In this document: positions 53,827-61,910 of the stretch, piece by piece
How positions within the stretch are numbered: position 1 is the stretch's first letter
Layout: every line of letters starts with the position of its first letter
NCBI RefSeq assembly: GCF_000711735.1
Contig: NZ_JONL01000003.1
Location: forward strand, 124,001-188,000
Length of the DNA stretch: 64,000 bases
Direction: 5' to 3'
Source of the DNA: Maridesulfovibrio frigidus DSM 17176
GTDB lineage: Bacteria; Desulfobacterota; Desulfovibrionia; Desulfovibrionales; Desulfovibrionaceae
The notes under the pieces: generated by a model
Told to the model about the DNA's origin: nothing
The model's input: the letters and a program-made list of their open reading frames with translations, nothing else
The model's database searches: none
Position numbers and translations under genes: made by a program

Positions 53827-53901
53827 AGCCCACCACGTACCGCTGTAGCCTACGATGCAGAAAATTCCACCGTTGGCTTCACGGAATGCAGGCGTGTCTG
53901 G

Positions 53902-55521
53902 TTAGTCGTCCAGCAGTGCGTGGATATGTTTATCGATGGGAACCTCAATTACGGTCACGCCTTTACTGTCTAAAGCCTTTTTAAATAAATCATGAATGTC
54001 TTCAGTTTTCTCTGCGTAATGAGCTTTTGCTCCATAGCCTTTGGCGAGTGAAACTATATCTATACCGGGTAGATCTAACCCCGGCACATTCGGTGTCTCT
54101 TCTAAAAGAGCAAATGATTTTAGAATACCATATTCTTCATTTTTGGGTACAACGATTGTGATATGCAATCCATGTTGTACCGCTGTCCAGATTGCCTGCG
54201 GGGAATACTGAAAAGATCCGTCCCCCATGATGACAATGACGGGTCTGTTTCTACCTGACCATTTTTCAGCAAAAGCCAATCCTACCGCTGCGGGCATGTC
54301 CCAGCCTAGTCCCCCTGAACCCATCGTGTAATAGCTGTCCGGTTTACATATGGTGCCTAGTCTGCTCCTGCTTAGCTCTGGAATATTGGATGGAGATTCT
54401 TGTACGAGAATATAATCTTCGGGTACATGTTCGGAGAGCACTGCGAAAAGTTGTTCAGCCGTAAGCGGGTATTTTATATCTTCTAAAATTATCGACTTAG
54501 ATGTTGATTCTGGCGCTGCGTGAGGCTGTGTATTTCGCGGTGTTATGAGCTTGGATAGCTCAATTATAGCGAGCTTACTGTCGCTGACAAGACTGTCTCC
54601 TACGACGGCTTTGGCCGCTTCGTACGGACTATCTGTTATCTGCAAGAGCGTAGCACCGGATGGCAGATAATCTCCTGCAACCCACGGGTAATACCTGAAT
54701 ACGGGTGCTCCGATAACAACTACAAGATCATGCCCGTGCAAAGCCTTACTTAACGGGCCTATTGCTGCGGGCAGTGCGCCTTTAAATAGCGGGTGGTTCT
54801 CTGGAAATGATATTCTTTCTGAAAAAGGGCCATTCCACACAGGAGCATTAACCATTTCGGCTAAAGTGATACCTTCGTCCCATCCATTGCTGCGGGCAAT
54901 GTCTCCGCCATAAACGAGAACAGGATTTTTGCTTTGATTTATGCGCGCCGCAAATTCAGTGATTCGCGTAGGGTCAGGTGCTGTTCTTGTCGATGTTGTG
55001 CGGTAAACATCAATGTCTTCCATTTCTTGATCCCAGTCATCGAGAGGCAGAGATAGAAAGACAGGGCCGGCCGGTTGCTGAATGGCTGTGGCATATGCGC
55101 GCATAAATGCACCCGGCACATCTTGAGCGCGTGCAGGTTCATGGCTCCATTTTACCCATGGCTTTGGAAAATTGGCGGCCTCTACATTAGTTAAAAACGG
55201 CTCACTGAGCAGCATGTCCCGTGTCTGTTGTCCCGCAGTGATTATGAGCGGGGTTTTGTTTACGAATGCAGATAGGATGCAGCCCATGGCATTTCCCATT
55301 CCGGCGCCAGTGTGCACGTTAACAATCACAGGCTTTTTCAACCCTTGCGATAATCCATCTGCAATGCCGACAACGCTGCACTCTTGAAGAGCTAAAATAT
55401 AGTTAAAGTCCTCGGGGAAATTTTTTAAGAATGTTTCTTCAGTTGAACCGGGATTGCCGACAATGGTGGTCAAGTCTAAACGCCTAAGCAAATCAAAAGT
55501 AACTTCACGAACGGTCTTCAT
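53902..55521 (-). CDS. Thiamine-diphosphate-dependent benzoylformate decarboxylase-like enzyme
   Basis: 539 residues. Similar along its length to benzoylformate decarboxylase (MdlC). Ser26 in GNPGSTEETF, Glu47 in LALQE and His70 in NVHTGAG fit the P. putida numbering exactly. The ThDP site has the GDGSFQYSPQAIWT motif near residue 435 followed by NEEYG. The residue corresponding to catalytic His281 of P. putida is Tyr278 (VFRYYPW instead of VFRYHQY), so its substrate or rate may differ. It may act on another 2-oxo acid. SD AGGA lies 6 nt before the ATG. No neighbouring mandelate-pathway genes are present. Confidence 0.85.
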   Translation of the reverse strand: MKTVREVTFDLLRRLDLTTIVGNPGSTEETFLKNFPEDFNYILALQECSVVGIADGLSQGLKKPVIVNVHTGAGMGNAMGCILSAFVNKTPLIITAGQQTRDMLLSEPFLTNVEAANFPKPWVKWSHEPARAQDVPGAFMRAYATAIQQPAGPVFLSLPLDDWDQEMEDIDVYRTTSTRTAPDPTRITEFAARINQSKNPVLVYGGDIARSNGWDEGITLAEMVNAPVWNGPFSERISFPENHPLFKGALPAAIGPLSKALHGHDLVVVIGAPVFRYYPWVAGDYLPSGATLLQITDSPYEAAKAVVGDSLVSDSKLAIIELSKLITPRNTQPHAAPESTSKSIILEDIKYPLTAEQLFAVLSEHVPEDYILVQESPSNIPELSRSRLGTICKPDSYYTMGSGGLGWDMPAAVGLAFAEKWSGRNRPVIVIMGDGSFQYSPQAIWTAVQHGLHITIVVPKNEEYGILKSFALLEETPNVPGLDLPGIDIVSLAKGYGAKAHYAEKTEDIHDLFKKALDSKGVTVIEVPIDKHIHALLDD

Positions 55522-55881
55522 AGGCAGTCCTCACTAATATGGTATAATTACGGAGAAGATATCGTTGACTTATTCCTAGCATAATAAATCATATGCCCTC
55601 ATCCATGTCAAAAGCGTAGATGTTTGAAGAAATACGTAAGACCCTTCTCTTTTGGGCGAATTTCGCATGAAATATGCGAATTGATGTGCTTGGATTCTGT
55701 TGGGGTTGTTTCATGATCATTTTCAGGTTCAAAAATTTTAACCTAAAACCCAATGAATCTACTGTTTTTAATTACGGAGTATAAAAAATTTAACTTGTTA
55801 GCGAGTTTTGCAAGTTGCCTCTATTTTGTGAAATGGTAGCTATTCCAAATGCTTGCGGTTAATTTAATTATTTTTTTAGTT
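55522..55881. other. Regulatory region upstream of decarboxylase-like gene and sRNA copy 2
   Basis: No gene. It should contain the promoter of the - strand decarboxylase-like gene and any enhancer sites of the + strand sigma-54 promoter at 55882. The inverted repeat TTCGCAT/ATGCGAA at 55662-55680 is the only clear element; the rest is AT-rich. Confidence 0.5.
55662..55680. promoter_or_regulatory. Inverted repeat, possible enhancer or operator site
   Basis: TTCGCAT (55662-55668) and ATGCGAA (55674-55680), perfect 7-bp arms with a 5-nt spacer. It lies about 220 bp upstream of the second sigma-54 promoter, a distance usual for enhancer-binding proteins, and about 140 bp upstream of the divergent decarboxylase-like gene. 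Confidence 0.35.
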
Positions 55882-55898
55882 TTGGCACGCGTGTTGCT
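55882..55898 (+). promoter_or_regulatory. Sigma-54 (-24/-12) promoter of sRNA copy 2
   Basis: TTGGCACGCGTGTTGCT, identical to 53722-53738. The -24 GG is at 55884-55885 and the -12 GC at 55896-55897; predicted start near 55909. Confidence 0.85.
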
Positions 55899-55908
55899 AT
55901 ATTCTAAT

Positions 55909-55985
55909 TACCTTCATTCTTTTGCTGAGATTAATATCGAAAACAAGCCCCTCCGGACATCACCGGCGGGGCTTTTTCGTTTTGT
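55909..55985 (+). ncRNA. Predicted sigma-54-dependent small RNA, copy 2
   Basis: About 77 nt. Conserved 5' part AUUACCUUCAUUCUUUUGCU, then UAUCGAAAA shared with copy 1, then a terminator: GCCCCTCCGG (55947-55956) with CCGGCGGGGC (55963-55972), one mismatch, then TTTTTCGTTTT. The terminator stem differs in sequence from that of copy 1 but keeps the same structure and position. No usable ORF. It lies 2,160 bp from copy 1, in the same orientation, with the decarboxylase-like gene between them on the opposite strand. Boundaries are predicted. Confidence 0.75.
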
Positions 55986-56309
55986 ATTTACGGATAATGC
56001 TGTAAAGTCGCACTGTTGTAACGGTTTTGATGATACGTGCACATCTAAGCTGGATTAATATTTATTTGTTATAATAAGCCTTCTATATACTTTAAAGCTC
56101 TAGAAGTGTTGGTGTACAAGGGATAGTTGCATAGTTTAATAATTTGAACTGTATAAAAACAGTTGCTGTTTGATCTCATAAAAAAGAATCGTATTCGCTT
56201 GTATTGAAAAAGCATATGAGTTAATAATTATGCCGAGTTGCCACGTGTATGGTTTCTTTGTTTTTTAGAAGTTTTTGTTTTTATGAATTTTAATCAGGAT
56301 GAATTCAAT
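55986..56309. other. Leader region of the Nudix gene
   Basis: No gene. An AT-rich stretch after the sRNA terminator that should carry the promoter of the Nudix-glg genes. A possible -35/-10 pair, TTGCAT near 56127 and TATAAA near 56152, has a long spacer and is weak. Confidence 0.4.
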
Positions 56310-56798
56310 ATGCTTGAATCAAAGCCATGTCCTCATTGCGGAGAAGATGTTGTTGGTTACCGTAATCCGGTTCCTACTGTTGATATCATTATATATGATC
56401 CCTGTAAGGGAGTGGTTTTGATTGAACGGAAGAACCCTCCACTGGGATGGGCGTTACCTGGAGGATTTGTTGATTACGGCGAAACTCTTGAGCATGCTGC
56501 TGTTCGTGAAGCCAAAGAGGAAACCAGTCTTGACGTTGAGCTTACCGGACTTGTCGGGGTTTACTCATTGCCGACTCGTGATGTGAGACAGCATACCATA
56601 AGTATTACTTATAGTGCTGTGGCCCGTTGCACAGATGGTTTAAAAGCCGGTGATGATGCTGGGGAAGCTCAGTTTTATCAGTTAGATAAATTACCTGAAT
56701 TAGTTTTCGATCATAGAGATATTTTGAATGATTTTTCAACACGAGTTCTAAAGTTGCAAGCTGCGGCTTCCGTTAGCAATTCTGTTGAGCAGCCATAA
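56310..56798 (+). CDS. Nudix hydrolase with N-terminal zinc-ribbon-like motif
   Basis: 162 residues from ATG 56310 (AGGA about 10 nt upstream); upstream in-frame starts at 56283 and 56238 are possible. A CPHCG motif opens the protein. The Nudix box is [22 protein letters not shown] followed by SLDVEL, with Ser where the consensus has Gly near its end; all catalytic Glu are kept. It hydrolyses a nucleoside diphosphate-linked substrate, perhaps ADP-sugars given glgA 20 bp downstream, but that is inference. Confidence 0.85.
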   Translation: MLESKPCPHCGEDVVGYRNPVPTVDIIIYDPCKGVVLIERKNPPLGWALPGGFVDYGETLEHAAVREAKEETSLDVELTGLVGVYSLPTRDVRQHTISITYSAVARCTDGLKAGDDAGEAQFYQLDKLPELVFDHRDILNDFSTRVLKLQAAASVSNSVEQP

Positions 56799-56818
56799 AA
56801 TAAGAGGGAGTTAGCCCA

Positions 56819-58267
56819 GTGCATGACGTTCTATACGTAACTTCGGAAATGTATCCTTTTTCCAAAACAGGTGGACTCGGCGATGTTATGGGGGCACTAC
56901 CTCCAAGTGTTCACGAAAAAGGTCCTAAAACGGCCGTTATTACACCGTTTTATGGACGCATGAATTTAGACGGTCATAAATTGAGGCTCGTTTATTCTGA
57001 TTTGCCCGTGGGATATCCATGGCCTTCGACTACTGCAGAGATTTATCAGACGGATTACAATGGGATGTCTGTTTATTTTGTAGCTCGAGGTGAATACTTT
57101 GATCGGCGCCATTATTACAATACGCATAATGGTGACTATTTCGATAATTGCGAAAGATTTATATTCTTTTGCAAAGCTGTTTTAAAATGGGCGAGACTTC
57201 TGCCCAGCCCTCCCTCTATTATTCATTCTCATGACTGGCAATCTGCGCTAGTTCCTCCTTATTTACACTTTGAACGTTTGAGCGATCCTTTTTGGAAGAA
57301 TACTAAGTCCGTTGCGACTATTCATAATTTGGCATTTCAAGGCCGTTTTTCCGAAAGGCTATTTCATGAATCCGGCCTTCCCGCTGAAGCTTGGTCAATG
57401 CACGGGGCCGAGTTTTACGGTGACTTTAATATGTTGAAAGCAAGTATTGCTTATAGTGATGCCGTAACTGCCGTCAGCCCCACCTATGCCGAAGAAATTC
57501 TTGGAGTTGAATTCGGATGTGGGCTAGAAGATTTTTTAACAAGTCACAGCGGTAAAATTGAAGGCATTTTGAATGGTGCGGACTACAATGTCTGGGATCC
57601 GTGTGAAGATAAATTTTTGCCGTGCTGTTATTCCGCCGATGATATTGCCGGAAAGCAGATCTGTAAGCAGAGCATGCTGCGCGATTTTAATATGTCTGAC
57701 ACCTTAAAAGATAAACCCGTCTTCGGTTTTATAGGCCGTTTGCGGAATCAGAAAGGTGTGGATCTGCTTATTGAAATCATTCCAGAGTTGCTGAAAAAAG
57801 ATGTTGGACTGATTGTGCTTGGTGAGGGTAATCTTGCATATGAAGCACAGCTCCTCGAACTTATGGAAGAGTCTGCTGGACGAATGAGTGTGCAGGTTGG
57901 ATATACCGAAGATTTAGCTCATACCATTCAGGCTGGATCGGACATATTTCTGATGCCGTCTCGCTATGAACCCTGTGGTCTAACTCAGATTTACGCTCTT
58001 AGATTTGGTACGCCACCTGTCGCAACAGCTGTGGGAGGGTTGTGTGATACTATCACTCCTTACCCTGCCGAGGATGCAACAGGATTTACCTTTGCTGAGC
58101 CTGATGCGGATCTCTTTTTAGCTGCGATAGATCAGGCTATTGAAGCGTGGAATGACAGAAAAGAGTGGAAGAAAATGATTGTCCGGGCCATGCGTAAAAA
58201 ATTTACATGGGACCGTTCGGCTGATGAGTATATCAAACTGTACCGTAAACTCGGCGCGAGAATTTAG
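56819..58267 (+). CDS. glgA: Glycogen synthase GlgA
   Basis: 482 residues, GTG start with AGGGAG 8 nt upstream. GT5 enzyme transferring glucose from ADP-glucose. [20 protein letters not shown] near the start has the KTGGL ADP-glucose motif; [14 protein letters not shown] and the C-terminal [18 protein letters not shown] with the acidic pair are normal. Followed by a small Cys protein gene and glgB in one operon. Confidence 0.94.
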   Translation: MHDVLYVTSEMYPFSKTGGLGDVMGALPPSVHEKGPKTAVITPFYGRMNLDGHKLRLVYSDLPVGYPWPSTTAEIYQTDYNGMSVYFVARGEYFDRRHYYNTHNGDYFDNCERFIFFCKAVLKWARLLPSPPSIIHSHDWQSALVPPYLHFERLSDPFWKNTKSVATIHNLAFQGRFSERLFHESGLPAEAWSMHGAEFYGDFNMLKASIAYSDAVTAVSPTYAEEILGVEFGCGLEDFLTSHSGKIEGILNGADYNVWDPCEDKFLPCCYSADDIAGKQICKQSMLRDFNMSDTLKDKPVFGFIGRLRNQKGVDLLIEIIPELLKKDVGLIVLGEGNLAYEAQLLELMEESAGRMSVQVGYTEDLAHTIQAGSDIFLMPSRYEPCGLTQIYALRFGTPPVATAVGGLCDTITPYPAEDATGFTFAEPDADLFLAAIDQAIEAWNDRKEWKKMIVRAMRKKFTWDRSADEYIKLYRKLGARI

Positions 58268-58275
58268 GTAAAATT

Positions 58276-58479
58276 ATGTCACGAGAATTAATAGAAGATT
58301 TGGCTGAAAGGCTGGGTGTAGATGTGAAAGGGGTCGATATAGTAGAGGCTGTCCGCTTGCTTCAGCGAGTCGAAGGTAATTTTGATTGTTTCGCTAGAGC
58401 CGCAAGCGGTTTCTGCACTCAGGAAGATTGTCTGTTTTATATTGAATGTCTTGAAAATTCCCGAACATCTGAGGATTAA
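58276..58479 (+). CDS. Small four-cysteine protein between glgA and glgB
   Basis: 67 residues. An N-terminal SAP-like helical pair (LIEDLAERLGVDVKGVDIVE) is followed by a Cys motif: CFARAASGFCTQEDCLFYIEC (C-x8-C-x4-C-x5-C). It could bind zinc or a cluster. I do not recognise a function. Placement 8 bp after glgA and 6 bp before glgB suggests a role in glycogen metabolism. Confidence 0.7.
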   Translation: MSRELIEDLAERLGVDVKGVDIVEAVRLLQRVEGNFDCFARAASGFCTQEDCLFYIECLENSRTSED

Positions 58480-58485
58480 TATTTC

Positions 58486-60384
58486 ATGCCAGAAACTTTA
58501 CCCGTTTATATCGCTCCTTTTGACTTATTTCTGTTCGGTAAAGGACAGCACTGGGACCTTTACCGGATTCTTGGAGCGCACTTTGATGTGCAGGATGGAA
58601 AAGAAGGGTACCGTTTTGCTGTGTGGGCGCCGAATGCACAGAATATTTACGTTGCAGGTGATTTTAATGAGTGGAATAGCCGCACCAATCCTTTACTGCC
58701 TGTCGGAGTTTCCGGCATATGGGCGGGGTTTGTGCCGGATGTTACCCCTGGTCAGATGTATAAGTATCAGGTCGTTCAAAGTGATGGGCGCGAGGTAACC
58801 AAGACAGATCCTTTTGCATTTCGCTCTGAAATGCGTCCGGGGCACGCAGCAGTCACTTGGGGGCTGGATAATTACGAATGGGCTGATGAATCGTGGATGT
58901 CAAAGCGCAGAGAAGACGGGATTCCGCTCGAGAAACCAATTTCTTGTTACGAAGTTCATCTTGGATCATGGCGTAGAGAAGGGTGGGATTACCGTACTTA
59001 CCGTCAGTTAACTGAAGAACTGATTCCATACGTTAAAGACATGGGATTCACGCATATAGAGCTGATGCCCATTGCTGAGCATCCTCTTGATGAATCATGG
59101 GGATATCAGACCAGCCATTATTTTTCGCCGACCTCACGGCATGGATCTCCTGACGATCTCAAGTACTTTATTGATAAATGCCATGAAGAAGGCATCGGCG
59201 TTATTCTTGATTGGGTTCCGGGGCATTTTCCTAAAGATGAATGGGGGCTTGGGCGTTTTGATGGCACGGCTCTCTATGAACACGCGGATCCGCGCAAAGG
59301 TGAGCATCCCGATTGGGGCACATATATTTTTAATTTCGGACGGCACGAAGTGTGTAACTTTCTGCTGACCAACGCTCTTTACTGGTTAAAAGAATTTCAT
59401 ATTGACGGCATTCGTATTGATGCTGTTGCCTCCATGCTTTATCTCGATTATTCGCGAGAAGAGGGCGAGTGGGTGCCTAATGAACATGGTGGTAATGAGA
59501 ATCTCGATGCCATCGAACTTTTCAAACAGCTTAATACTGTAGTTCATGATCAGTTCCCCGGTGCCATGATGATTGCCGAAGAATCCACCTCATGGCCCGG
59601 TGTTTCGCGCCCTGTATACACAGGTGGGCTCGGGTTCACCTTCAAGTGGAATATGGGCTGGATGAATGACTCGCTTGACTATTTTAGCAAAAGTCCGATT
59701 CATCGCGCTTATCATCACAACAGCCTTACTTTCTCGATGATATACGCATTTAGTGAGAATTTTGTTTTGCCCATTTCGCACGATGAAGTGGTGCACGGTA
59801 AAGGTGCCTTGTTATCTAAAATGCCCGGCGATACGTGGCAGCAGATGGCTAACCTGCGTTTACTTTTCAGTTACCAGTGGGCGCATCCCGGTAAAAAATT
59901 GCTCTTCATGGGGTGTGAGTTCGGTCAGTGGAATGAGTGGGATTGCCGTAAAGAATTAGACTGGCTTTTACTCGGATTTCCCGCGCATCAAGGAATACGT
60001 AATACCGTTGCAGACTTAAACCGGACCATGAAAGAAAATCCTGCCATGTACAAACAGGATAACGATTGGGCGGGATTTGAATGGGTAGATTTCAGCGATT
60101 TCAGGTCGTCTACCATAAGCTTTTTGCGCAAAAGTGAAGATGAAAAGCCTATACTTTGGGTTTTCAACTTTACGCCCGTTATACGCACAGGATATTGCTT
60201 AGGCTGTCCACAGGGCGGCAAATGGAAAGAGATTTTCAATTCCGATGCAGAAATATACGGCGGTTCCAATGTCGGCAACGTCGGCGCAGTTAACGCACGC
60301 AAAGCTGGAGATATCGGAGCCTTTCCATATTACCTCGAACTTACATTGCCGCCCCTTGGCGCTGTCGCTTTGCGACCTGAGTAG
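58486..60384 (+). CDS. glgB: 1,4-alpha-glucan branching enzyme GlgB
   Basis: 632 residues, GH13. One N-terminal CBM48-like domain (GYRFAVWAPNAQNIYVAGDF) and the catalytic barrel: IDGIRIDAVASML with the nucleophile Asp, MIAEESTSWPG with the acid Glu, and LPISHDEVVHGKG. It is shorter than the 720-residue E. coli enzyme because it has a single N-domain. It completes the glg operon; a structured repeat starts 45 bp after its stop. Confidence 0.95.
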   Translation: MPETLPVYIAPFDLFLFGKGQHWDLYRILGAHFDVQDGKEGYRFAVWAPNAQNIYVAGDFNEWNSRTNPLLPVGVSGIWAGFVPDVTPGQMYKYQVVQSDGREVTKTDPFAFRSEMRPGHAAVTWGLDNYEWADESWMSKRREDGIPLEKPISCYEVHLGSWRREGWDYRTYRQLTEELIPYVKDMGFTHIELMPIAEHPLDESWGYQTSHYFSPTSRHGSPDDLKYFIDKCHEEGIGVILDWVPGHFPKDEWGLGRFDGTALYEHADPRKGEHPDWGTYIFNFGRHEVCNFLLTNALYWLKEFHIDGIRIDAVASMLYLDYSREEGEWVPNEHGGNENLDAIELFKQLNTVVHDQFPGAMMIAEESTSWPGVSRPVYTGGLGFTFKWNMGWMNDSLDYFSKSPIHRAYHHNSLTFSMIYAFSENFVLPISHDEVVHGKGALLSKMPGDTWQQMANLRLLFSYQWAHPGKKLLFMGCEFGQWNEWDCRKELDWLLLGFPAHQGIRNTVADLNRTMKENPAMYKQDNDWAGFEWVDFSDFRSSTISFLRKSEDEKPILWVFNFTPVIRTGYCLGCPQGGKWKEIFNSDAEIYGGSNVGNVGAVNARKAGDIGAFPYYLELTLPPLGAVALRPE

Positions 60385-60428
60385 CATGGGTATATAGGCT
60401 TTTACTGGGTTTTATGGTTTAGGTTAGG

Positions 60429-60556
60429 CCTGCGGCGCTTTTGGGAGAAGATGGAGGAAGGCTTGATTAGCCCTTTGGGCTTTTTGGAATGGGTGATTTC
60501 GCCTCCGGCGTCCAGAAGGCCATGGGCCCTCTGGACTCCCTTTATAGGGGAGGGAT
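60429..60556 (+). repeat. Structured intergenic repeat, copy A
   Basis: Shares with copy B the order CCTGCGGCGCTTTT, a GGCT-GAT block, a small GCCC..GGGC hairpin with T-run, GGGTGATTTCGCCTCCGGCG, then a long hairpin and GGGGAGG. The long hairpin is TCCAGAAGGCC (60511-60521) with GGCCCTCTGGA (60525-60535). It begins 45 bp after glgB and is in the same orientation, so it may serve as its terminator or mRNA 3' element. Confidence 0.8.
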
Positions 60557-60784
60557 GTTTTTTAAAAGCTAGTTTTGTTTTATGTGATTAATTTTGTTTT
60601 TTGGTGGTATTTTTAATACGTTATTTATTGTTTTTATACAGTTACTATTTTTAAATGGGGGAGAGCTTTTTATAAAGCTTTTCTCCTTTTTTATTTTTGT
60701 GCTCTTGCTAACTGATTTGAAATGGTATTGGATGAATTTGGCTAGTTTATTAAAAGATTTAAAATATAAATTTTGGATGAAATT
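60557..60784 (+). other. AT-rich leader of pdxA
   Basis: No credible gene; a 64-codon frame here is low-complexity T-rich and lacks a ribosome site. It contains a terminator-like hairpin at 60657-60692. Confidence 0.5.
60657..60692 (+). terminator. Terminator-like hairpin in the pdxA leader
   Basis: GGAGAGCTTT (about 60659-60668) pairs with AAAGC-ttt-TCTCC (60674-60686) with a bulge, and TTTTTT follows (60687-60692). It lies about 95 bp before the pdxA start, so it may be an attenuator or the end of a short leader transcript. Confidence 0.5.
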
Positions 60785-61768
60785 ATGAAAAAAAATATAT
60801 GTATAACTCTTGGTGATCCGAATGGCTTAGGACCTGAACTTGTTTGTAGATTACTTGCTGGGCGTAAACCTGAGAGAGCTTTTTTAATGATTGGGCCTGC
60901 CAATAGTTTAGAGTACCATCTCGAGAAGCTTGGTTTTGATTCTTTTTATGAGGAAATCGGTGACCCTTATGAAATTGTCGGGGCTAAGGCTGGATACTAT
61001 TTGTATTGCCCTGATAAAATTAAAGATTATAAATTGGAAGTAGGCGTTGCGGTCCCTGAAGGTGGGCGTGGTGCCGGCGAAGCTTTAGAAACTGCAACAC
61101 AGTTGCTCGAAGCCAATATTGTTTCTGGCCTTGTGACCTGCCCATTAAATAAAGCCATGTTGCAATTGGCTGGGTTTGATTTTCCGGGACATACTGAATT
61201 TTTGGCAGAAAGATCTGGCGTAGGGCGTGAGAATGTGTGCATGCACCTTGGTGGCCCTAAGCTAAAAGTAAGCCTAGTTACCACTCATCCTAAATTTATA
61301 GATATTCCGGATTTGATCACAAAGGAAAGAATCCTGCGTTGTCTTGATTTGACTGATAAGCTTGTTAAATCGCTAGGTTTGGATAAGCCCATAGCGGTAT
61401 GCGGCCTGAATCCTCACGCAGGTGAGTCGGGTAGAATAGGCAGTGAAGAAATTGATATTATTGAGCCGGCGATTAAAGAAGCGAACGCTAAAGGGCTAAA
61501 CGTAGAAGGCCCTTTCCCGGGCGATACGATTTTTCATTTTGCCGCGCAGGGTTCGTATAGCGCAGTACTAGCCATGTATCACGATCAGGGCTTGGCGCCG
61601 CTAAAACTTCTACATTTCAGTGAAGCCGTAAATATTACGCTGGGTCTGCCATTCCCAAGAACCTCACCCGATCACGGCACTGGTTACGACATTACAGGGA
61701 CAGGTAAAGCATCCTTAGAAAGCTTCAAAGCCGCCCTAGAAACAGCAGAAACAATGGTTGACGCATAA
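60785..61768 (+). CDS. pdxA: 4-hydroxythreonine-4-phosphate dehydrogenase PdxA
   Basis: 327 residues from ATG 60785; the frame is open four codons upstream. NAD-dependent PdxA of pyridoxal phosphate synthesis. ITLGDPNGLGPEL at the start, HTEFLAERSG near residue 135 (metal His), VTTHPKFIDIP, LNPHAGESGRIGSEE, AMYHDQGLAPLK (second metal His), and FPRTSPDHGTGYDI with a third. The N-terminal GDPNGLGPE differs slightly from the usual GDPAGIGPE. Flanked on each side by an intergenic repeat. Confidence 0.92.
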   Translation: MKKNICITLGDPNGLGPELVCRLLAGRKPERAFLMIGPANSLEYHLEKLGFDSFYEEIGDPYEIVGAKAGYYLYCPDKIKDYKLEVGVAVPEGGRGAGEALETATQLLEANIVSGLVTCPLNKAMLQLAGFDFPGHTEFLAERSGVGRENVCMHLGGPKLKVSLVTTHPKFIDIPDLITKERILRCLDLTDKLVKSLGLDKPIAVCGLNPHAGESGRIGSEEIDIIEPAIKEANAKGLNVEGPFPGDTIFHFAAQGSYSAVLAMYHDQGLAPLKLLHFSEAVNITLGLPFPRTSPDHGTGYDITGTGKASLESFKAALETAETMVDA

Positions 61769-61778
61769 GTAAAAATTA

Positions 61779-61892
61779 ATCCTCCCCCAAATAAGGATTC
61801 CAAAGGGGATTATCCCCTTTGGCCGTCGGAGACGAAATCACCCATCAAAAAAGGCCGAAGGGCATCTAGCCTTTAAAAAAAGCGCCGCAGGC
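61779..61892 (-). repeat. Structured intergenic repeat, copy B
   Basis: Inverse orientation relative to copy A. On the - strand it starts 19 bp after the gmhB stop and reads GCCTGCGGCGCTTTT, GGCTAGAT, TTTTTTGATGGGTGATTTCG, then a hairpin. The hairpin is a 23-nt palindrome at 61800-61822, CCAAAGGGGAT and ATCCCCTTTGG around one base, with different stem bases from copy A but the same position. Confidence 0.8.
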
Positions 61893-61910
61893 ATAACAAA
61901 CAAAAATCGC

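Noticed and set aside
53722-53973. Open frame over sRNA copy 1
   Set aside because: It starts inside the -24/-12 promoter, runs through the terminator hairpin, has no ribosome site and is not preserved in copy 2.
60594-60788. 64-codon T-rich frame before pdxA
   Set aside because: Low-complexity composition, no ribosome site, contains a terminator-like hairpin, and overlaps the pdxA start.
60429-61892. pdxA cassette as a transposon flanked by inverted repeats
   Set aside because: No transposase, the repeats are not identical, no target-site duplication seen, and each repeat instead follows the 3' end of its own gene.
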